A stretch of DNA of 11,829 nucleotides from Cylindrodendrum hubeiense. Taxonomy: Eukaryota; Ascomycota; Sordariomycetes; Hypocreales; Nectriaceae. A model generated the notes under the pieces. It was not told the origin of the DNA, did not search any database, and was given only the letters and a program-made list of their open reading frames with translations. The position numbers and the translations under genes were made by a program. The stretch lies in assembly GCA_014621425.1 (NCBI GenBank), contig JAANBB010000759.1, forward strand, positions 1 to 11,829. Reading direction: 5' to 3'. How positions within the stretch are numbered: position 1 is the first letter of the stretch; each line of letters starts with the position of its first letter. Of the stretch, positions 7,743-11,829 are shown piece by piece.

Positions 7743-9222
7743 ATGACCATGACACCTCGCAAGCCCCAAGAGACACAGAAGAACCTCGGCAGCGATATGA
7801 GCATATCGGCCCTGGTACAGCCCCACAGCCCGAACCGGCTCAGCGCCTCCGATCGCCACTACATCAAAGGCCTGAACGTCGAGACCATCGGCCGCGTGTT
7901 CCTGCCGCCGCTGCCGTGGCTGGCAACGCCCGAGTACTCATCCCTGTGCAGCACTGACGGCGATAGCGGCACCCACAGCCACCCAGATCCGACCTGCCTC
8001 TTCTTTAGCCTTAACATCGCCATCTACGGCCACCAAGTCGTCCCTGCCGAATGGGCTAACGAGTGGTTCTGGATACAGGGCCGTGTCCACCCATATGCCC
8101 TGACCTGGGAAGTCGACGCTGGCGAAGGCGCGACCGACCTGATGGAGTATACGATCCCTATTATCATGATACGGGACCAGGGCTACCAGCCGTACGTACC
8201 TTCTGCCGTCTGCTAACCCCTATAAAGCTGAGAGATCCTTGCGTTCTAGCATAGCACCCCGTACCCTTGGCACGACCAGCGAGTTCCCGACCTGCCCGCC
8301 TAGCGTTAGCTTTACCGGCCCCGTCGCCGGCTCCGGCGACAACCTTCTTGTTAAAGACAGCCTGCCCACCTTTGACGACCGCCAGCTACGATGCTGTGGC
8401 TTTGTGCAGCTATCGACCTACGTAGCCCCCGGCAAGCCCGACCAAACACCATTTAAGGGCTTCCACGGCTTCCTAGTCTTCGTCATCTTCCCTATCAATG
8501 CAAATCCCTGGACCTTGCTGTGCAAGAAGATGACAGAGAGGGCCGATTCCCAATTTACGCCCGGCACCACGTTCACCTGCACTGGCAAGGTCGCTGGCCT
8601 CTTACGGCACGGCCTGATGGCCCAGCCGCCCGACCTGGAACAAGACTACGTCTTCATCGTTGTGCCGGACACCTGGACCTTTGGGCCCCGACCTTCTGGG
8701 GCAGCCGCAACTGTGCCCAAGACCCCGACTAAAGCCAAGGCCCTATCCGAGATAACGACCCCGGCCTCGATGGCCTACATAGATGCCAAAGCCCTCTTCC
8801 TGACACCTCCCAAGGCAAGGGCGAAAGGAAAGCAACCCGCCGAGCCCCAGCAGCCAGCCAAGACCAAGCCAGCCGACCCAAAGCAGCTTCAGACGCCAAT
8901 CTCAGTAAAGAAGGCGGTATTAACAGCCGTTGAAGCGCCCGAGGCCTCGACTTCTGTAAAGAGGGCCCTGGCTGCTGACGGACCCGAGACCCCGTCCAAG
9001 AAGCCTAGGCCGCAGCCCCCGCGGAAGCCGACCTCGCCGAGCCCTAGCTTTACCTCCAACACCTCAGACGACGAGCCACAGATCGTGAAGATGGTGGGTG
9101 ATAACGACCCCAACGAGCCCTCGACTTCCTCGCACACGACTACAGCTACAGCCTCGAGCCGCGCCGGATCGTCATCTGATATGACGAACCGTAACCTAAG
9201 GAACCGATACCCAACAAGATAG
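7743..9222 (+). CDS. Hypothetical protein with OB-fold-like regions, Helitron accessory candidate, two exons
   Basis: Spliced model 7743-8191 plus 8250-9222 gives 473 aa, ending in TAG. The start is the first ATG (ATGACCATG) after a CT/CA-rich leader. I do not recognise a named family. Residues about 60-150 have alternating hydrophobic strands (CLFFSLNIAIYG, EWFWIQGRVHPY). Residues about 165-295 repeat the style, with RCCGFVQLSTYV, GFLVFVIFPIN, then FTPGTTFTCTGKVAGLL and DYVFIVVPDTWTF. The 'GTxFxCxGKV' pattern after an aromatic or hydrophobic strand resembles the first OB-fold strands of nucleic-acid-binding proteins. From about residue 297 the tail is Pro/Lys/Ser/Thr-rich and probably disordered, with repeated TPxKAK and SVK(K/R)A motifs, an NLS-like SKKPRPQPPRKP and an acidic SDDEP patch. 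Its position opposite RepHel suggests it belongs to the element. A role in binding single-stranded DNA is a guess from fold and context. It could instead be a captured host gene. Confidence 0.75.
8192..8249 (+). other. Intron of the accessory gene (58 bp)
   Basis: The first frame stops at 8216, inside a textbook CTGCTAAC branch point (8210-8217). A GTACGT donor at 8192 and a TTCTAG acceptor ending at 8249 join CC|C (Pro150) in frame to the long second exon. A GAG acceptor at 8234 also keeps frame with the same donor, and a GTACCT donor at 8196 with a GAG at 8232 is a third option. These change only about five residues. Confidence 0.75.
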
Positions 9223-9410
9223 CCGGGACTGAATAGGATATAGGGTAATGTATGTAATTAAGTCTCCTATTATTCTTGTATTATATTATTATCTATTTAG
9301 GTGAATAAATTGATTCTATATCTTCTTCTCCTATCTTTATCTCACTTCTGATTACTTACTGCTATCAATCTAACTGGTCTGATCTCATACTGTTTTTTTT
9401 TCTCTTTTTT
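9223..9410. other. AT-rich 3' flank of the accessory gene
   Basis: Right after the TAG stop the composition switches to AT-rich, with GAATAAATTG at about 9302-9311 as a possible polyadenylation signal and a T-rich run at 9391-9410. The T-run ends abruptly at GGAAAACC, after which composition changes to mixed and GC-rich. That makes about 9410 one candidate right limit of the Helitron, without firm evidence. Confidence 0.45.
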
Positions 9411-9466
9411 GGAAAACCTACCCTAGAGCTAGACACAGGTAGCTGGGTTCCTCAAGGCTCCTTTGT

Positions 9467-9497
9467 GCGTGCGGCCGGGCGCTGCCGGCCCGCTGCG
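9467..9497. other. GC-rich hairpin
   Basis: GCGGCCGG (9471-9478) pairs with CCGGCCCGC (9485-9493) with a single-base bulge and a 6-base loop. It is the most GC-rich spot in the right flank. It could be a terminal hairpin of a transposon or a chance structure. No diagnostic end sequence is attached. Confidence 0.4.
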
Positions 9498-10100
9498 CCT
9501 TCCCCTGTTTTGTTGGTGGGGATATTACCTCACTGTGGACCACACCCACGCTATAGGGTAACTAGAGGGAAATGTTGCGAGCCACAAGGTCACGTGGGGG
9601 ACCCACAAAGCATCAAGCCCGATGCCGGACTATCAGATGGGGCCGGTTAGGGCTGATGGGAATGCCACCACTGTATTTAGCTGTGCGGATACTGCTAGCA
9701 GCTTGAATTGACCACCGATGCATCTCTCTGAGTGCAGACCTATTGTGACGACCCCTGTAACAGGAAATGTGAAGCTACGGAAGGTCAGGTTGACTGGGCA
9801 ACTGAGATGCGAAGGTGAAGTTGGTACAGCAACGCCGCTGCTACAGTCAAGTTGCAAAGAGATAGTTAACTCAATAGGTTCTGATTTCATAGGAAGCTTA
9901 AGGAGCCCTGATGGCAGGAAGAAAAGCTCCCTTTTGTAGTCAACAGCAATTTCCGATTCAATCAATCTATCCCGTTCCTTCTGATTCCATCTCGTGCATC
10001 ACAACATAGCAAGCTGTTTGCTTCAATCGGCTTGCGTGCCACGGACTGAGTTGTCAAGCGATGTTTGCAACTATTCGCATTACGCAGCAGTTGCGATGTG
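9498..10100. other. Stretch without a supportable gene
   Basis: Mixed-composition DNA. The only frame longer than 80 codons is on the minus strand (9965-9633), starts without an ATG and matches no family I know. A GGTCACGTG site occurs near 9589. I see no tRNA, transposase motif or clear repeat here. Confidence 0.4.
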
Positions 10101-10110
10101 TTGGCAGAGG

Positions 10111-10153
10111 CACGTGATGTCAGGCACGTGCCAAGGTCACGTGCCAGGTCACG
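10111..10153. repeat. Cluster of CACGTG palindromes at 12-14 bp spacing
   Basis: CACGTG occurs at 10111, 10125 and 10138, with a degenerate CACGGG at 10150. The units look like diverged copies of a 13-bp (AGGTCACGTGCCA-like) repeat. CACGTG is the E-box bound by bHLH factors in fungi. Whether it drives any gene here is unknown, as no clear gene starts nearby. Confidence 0.6.
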
Positions 10154-10499
10154 GGTGCAGACAGGAAAAGGAGGGAAAAGGAGAAGAAGAAGAAACCACC
10201 TGTTTTCCGGGAAAATGGGATACGGGAAGCACCTGATGGAATGGTTCTTGTAACGGTTGTGCTTACTATCACTCTATATATGATATAGGGTAGGTGGCAA
10301 GGCGGTTGTATCTGCGAAAGGCTGAAGGGTCTAGTTGAGCAGAGCGGCAGTGACGTTATTTACTAAGTGTTGGACGCGAGGTTGTTAGGTTAGATAAAAG
10401 TTAATCAGTGAGCGTAGCGAGCTGAGCAGATTGAGGTAACCAAGTTGTATTGATAACTAAGGAGGCCGGGTGGCTAGTGCCATCAAGTCTTCTTAGTGA

Positions 10500-10564
10500 T
10501 TATATATATCCTGTTGGATCGCTGGATCGTGATATCGATCCAACAATCCAACCATAATTGGTTG
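10500..10564. repeat. Palindromic segment, possible LTR-type end
   Basis: TGTTGGATCG (10512-10521) and CGATCCAACA (10536-10545) are perfect 10-bp inverted arms. A smaller GGATCG/CGATCC pairing is nested inside. A second hairpin follows, CAACCA-TAAT-TGGTTG (10549-10564). TATATATA lies just upstream (10501-10508). TGTTGG...CCAACA is the usual style of Ty1/copia LTR ends, and 10261-10500 could be LTR body, but I found no target-site duplication, gag or pol sequence. Confidence 0.35.
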
Positions 10565-10570
10565 AGATCC

Positions 10571-10746
10571 GTGGGTACGTAATACTGCCAGTCTTGACCG
10601 CCTGTCCGGTGACATGAGCCATGACACTACATACAAGGTGAATCGCAAGTTCCTGTAAATCGTGCAATACATTTATGATTAGACAAAGGTTGTGGGTACA
10701 TATGCTGCCAGTCCCGTCCGCCTGTCCGTAACATGGGCCATGACAG
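10571..10746. repeat. Diverged direct-repeat pair (about 56 bp each, 121 bp apart)
   Basis: Copy A is 10571-10627 and copy B 10692-10746. They share GTGGGTAC, CTGCCAGTC, CCGCCTGTCCG, ACATG and GCCATGACA, and are roughly 80-85% alike by eye. Several differences are C/T or A/G transitions. The function is unknown. It is possibly an old duplicated transposon fragment. Confidence 0.7.
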
Positions 10747-11230
10747 TTCTAAAAGCGTCACGGGGGAAGGAATGTAAAGGAGTGAAACCAGCTGCTGCGA
10801 CGGCTTGGGAAATAAGAAAGAAGTCCAGTCAAAGATAATTGGCAGCTTGGACACCTTTAAGTAGCAAGTACTAAAGCGGCTGAAAAAGGCGTCGTAGCCC
10901 AACACCAAGTAAATGCCCTGCCATGGAAAATCCTCTGTCAAGTGTCGGCAGCAAGTCTCCGTGGGTCAGGTATGTGCGTAGGCCACAGCTGGAGCTATTG
11001 GCTTTGACTTCTTGGCTCTTGGTTCAAAGGGAAGAAAAGCATCTAATGAGGTGCTTGGGCTGAAAGAAAGATGGTCTTCGCGTTGGCAAGGCGTTGAAAA
11101 CCGTGATGGAAGTGATGTAAATCCCGACGACAAAGACTCGGGGGCGACTAACAGCAGAGAAAAATCGGGGAAGAAATGCAAATTAATACAGCTAATGCAG
11201 AATTTTAAAACAGGCTCTGCTAGGAGGGCT
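10747..11230. other. Stretch without a supportable gene
   Basis: Frames of 70-104 codons occur on both strands but none carries a recognisable motif, intron signal or consistent codon bias. I treat this as intergenic or decayed sequence. Confidence 0.4.
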
Positions 11231-11330
11231 AGGGAAGGTCTCGTCCCTTCACCAAGCTAACCTGTCAGAAGATAATTCTTGTGTGGTGATACTTGATGAT
11301 GCTCAAGGTCTCAGGTCAGAGACCTTCCCT
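11231..11330. repeat. Perfect 12-bp inverted repeat, AGGGAAGGTCTC
   Basis: AGGGAAGGTCTC at 11231-11242 is repeated in reverse complement at 11319-11330. A further AAGGTCTC lies in direct orientation at 11305-11312. The 76-bp interior has no coding signal. It could be the tip of a small inverted-repeat element, but I see no flanking duplication. Confidence 0.55.
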
Positions 11331-11829
11331 TTTATCCGCCCTCCCGAGCGACCCCACATCTCCGGCCCTGCTTGCCCAATGCGGAAATCCCCGCCGCTTC
11401 AGTAACTAAGCCAGTCACAGCCCCTTGCTGTCAATAAAGCTCCAGCATGTCTACTGGCCCTAACATACAATTATACCACAATTCCTTTCCACTAACTCGA
11501 GAGTATAGGCTATTAGTAGCGGGGTGATATATGAAAAATGAAACTGCACTGATAGTAGAATAAAATTAAATTGCACAGAAAAGTGAAGAAGTTAAAAAGA
11601 AAGAGTCTCGATGCAGTGTGCTATCCCTTGCGGTGGTGGGCGGCCCGGCTTGACTGGCTAAGCCTGCCTTTGATTAATTTCAATAAGGTTATTTTCAAAT
11701 ATCCAACATTTTAACTATTCAACCTACTCACTTGAACATTTACATCAGCCAACACACCAACCCACCTAATAGCATAGCCTATTAAGACCTACCCTAGAGT
11801 CTATATAGCACATACCCTACACCTCTATC
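11331..11829. other. Right-edge non-coding stretch
   Basis: A CCGC/CCCG-containing, promoter-like segment (about 11338-11400) gives way to AT-rich DNA with purine-rich and C/A-rich runs to the end of the window. I can support no gene, tRNA or named element. Confidence 0.35.

Larger units (their letters stand above)
218..9222 (-). mobile_element. Autonomous Helitron (rolling-circle transposon), minimum extent
   Basis: The block is defined by a minus-strand RepHel gene, with an HUH/Y2 nickase fused to a PIF1-like helicase, which is diagnostic of Helitrons. A divergent plus-strand gene follows across a 572-bp spacer that carries a 12-bp tandem array. The coordinates are only the outermost coding bases. 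The real ends lie outside them, probably within or left of 1-217 (3' end in RepHel orientation) and somewhere right of 9222 (5' end). I found no convincing 5'-TC / CTRR-3' pair. That is compatible with a Helitron2/Helentron-type element, whose ends differ, but does not prove it. No endonuclease, OTU or reverse-transcriptase domain is present. The lack of stops or frameshifts in more than 8 kb of coding sequence suggests a young, possibly active copy not heavily hit by RIP. Membership of plus-strand gene 7743-9222 in the element is inferred from arrangement, not shown. Confidence 0.85.

Noticed and set aside
9633..9965. Minus-strand frame of 110 codons in the right flank
   Set aside because: It begins at TTG directly after a stop, its first ATG is about 26 codons in, and the protein matches nothing I recognise. 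A decayed exon is possible but not supportable.
10627..10941. Minus-strand frame of 104 codons
   Set aside because: It overlaps copy B of the direct repeat, shows no motif and looks like a chance frame.
10966..11260. Overlapping frames of 71 and 82 codons on opposite strands
   Set aside because: They overlap each other with no domain, intron or codon signal.
9416..11799. 13-bp identity ACCTACCCTAGAG at 9416-9428 and 11787-11799, as a possible target duplication or element boundary
   Set aside because: One 13-bp match is about what chance gives in a window this long, and the sequences next to it do not agree.

Overview
The window looks like genomic DNA of a filamentous ascomycete (Pezizomycotina; species not identifiable). 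The introns are short (58-81 bp), with GTATGT, GTAAGA or GTACGT donors and, in one, a CTAAC branch point. Coding sequence is GC-rich and intergenic DNA is AT-rich or pyrimidine-rich. About three quarters of the window is one apparently intact autonomous rolling-circle transposon of the Helitron superfamily. The rest is gene-poor DNA with scattered repeats.

Layout. Positions 1-217 are non-coding and hold a 23-bp tandem repeat that runs off the left edge, a short hairpin and a CCCGTA-type repeat. This is the 3' flank of the transposase gene and a candidate zone for the 3' end of the element. On the minus strand, 7170 down to 218 is one three-exon gene. When spliced it encodes a RepHel protein of about 2264 aa: a Q-rich, Cys-rich N-terminal extension, a DUF6570-like region, a Helitron_like_N region, an HUH/Y2 nickase and a C-terminal PIF1-like SF1B helicase. 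All three exons stay in frame through both introns and no key catalytic residue is missing.

Positions 7171-7742 are a divergent intergenic region with nine 12-bp units in tandem (7383-7490). On the plus strand, 7743-9222 is a two-exon gene for a 473-aa protein that I cannot name. Its N-terminal half looks like one or two OB-fold-type beta domains and its tail is basic and disordered with a possible nuclear localisation signal. I infer, without proof, that it is a Helitron-borne accessory protein, perhaps a single-strand DNA-binding partner of RepHel.

Positions 9223-11829 contain no gene I can support. They hold an AT-rich 3' flank, a GC hairpin, a CACGTG cluster, a possible LTR-type palindrome near 10512-10545, a diverged direct-repeat pair near 10571-10746 and an inverted-repeat pair near 11231-11330.

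Working model (inference): RepHel nicks and unwinds the element, the accessory protein may coat or guide single-stranded DNA, and the 12-bp array may be a shared regulatory or binding site for the divergent pair. The exact element ends are not resolved.
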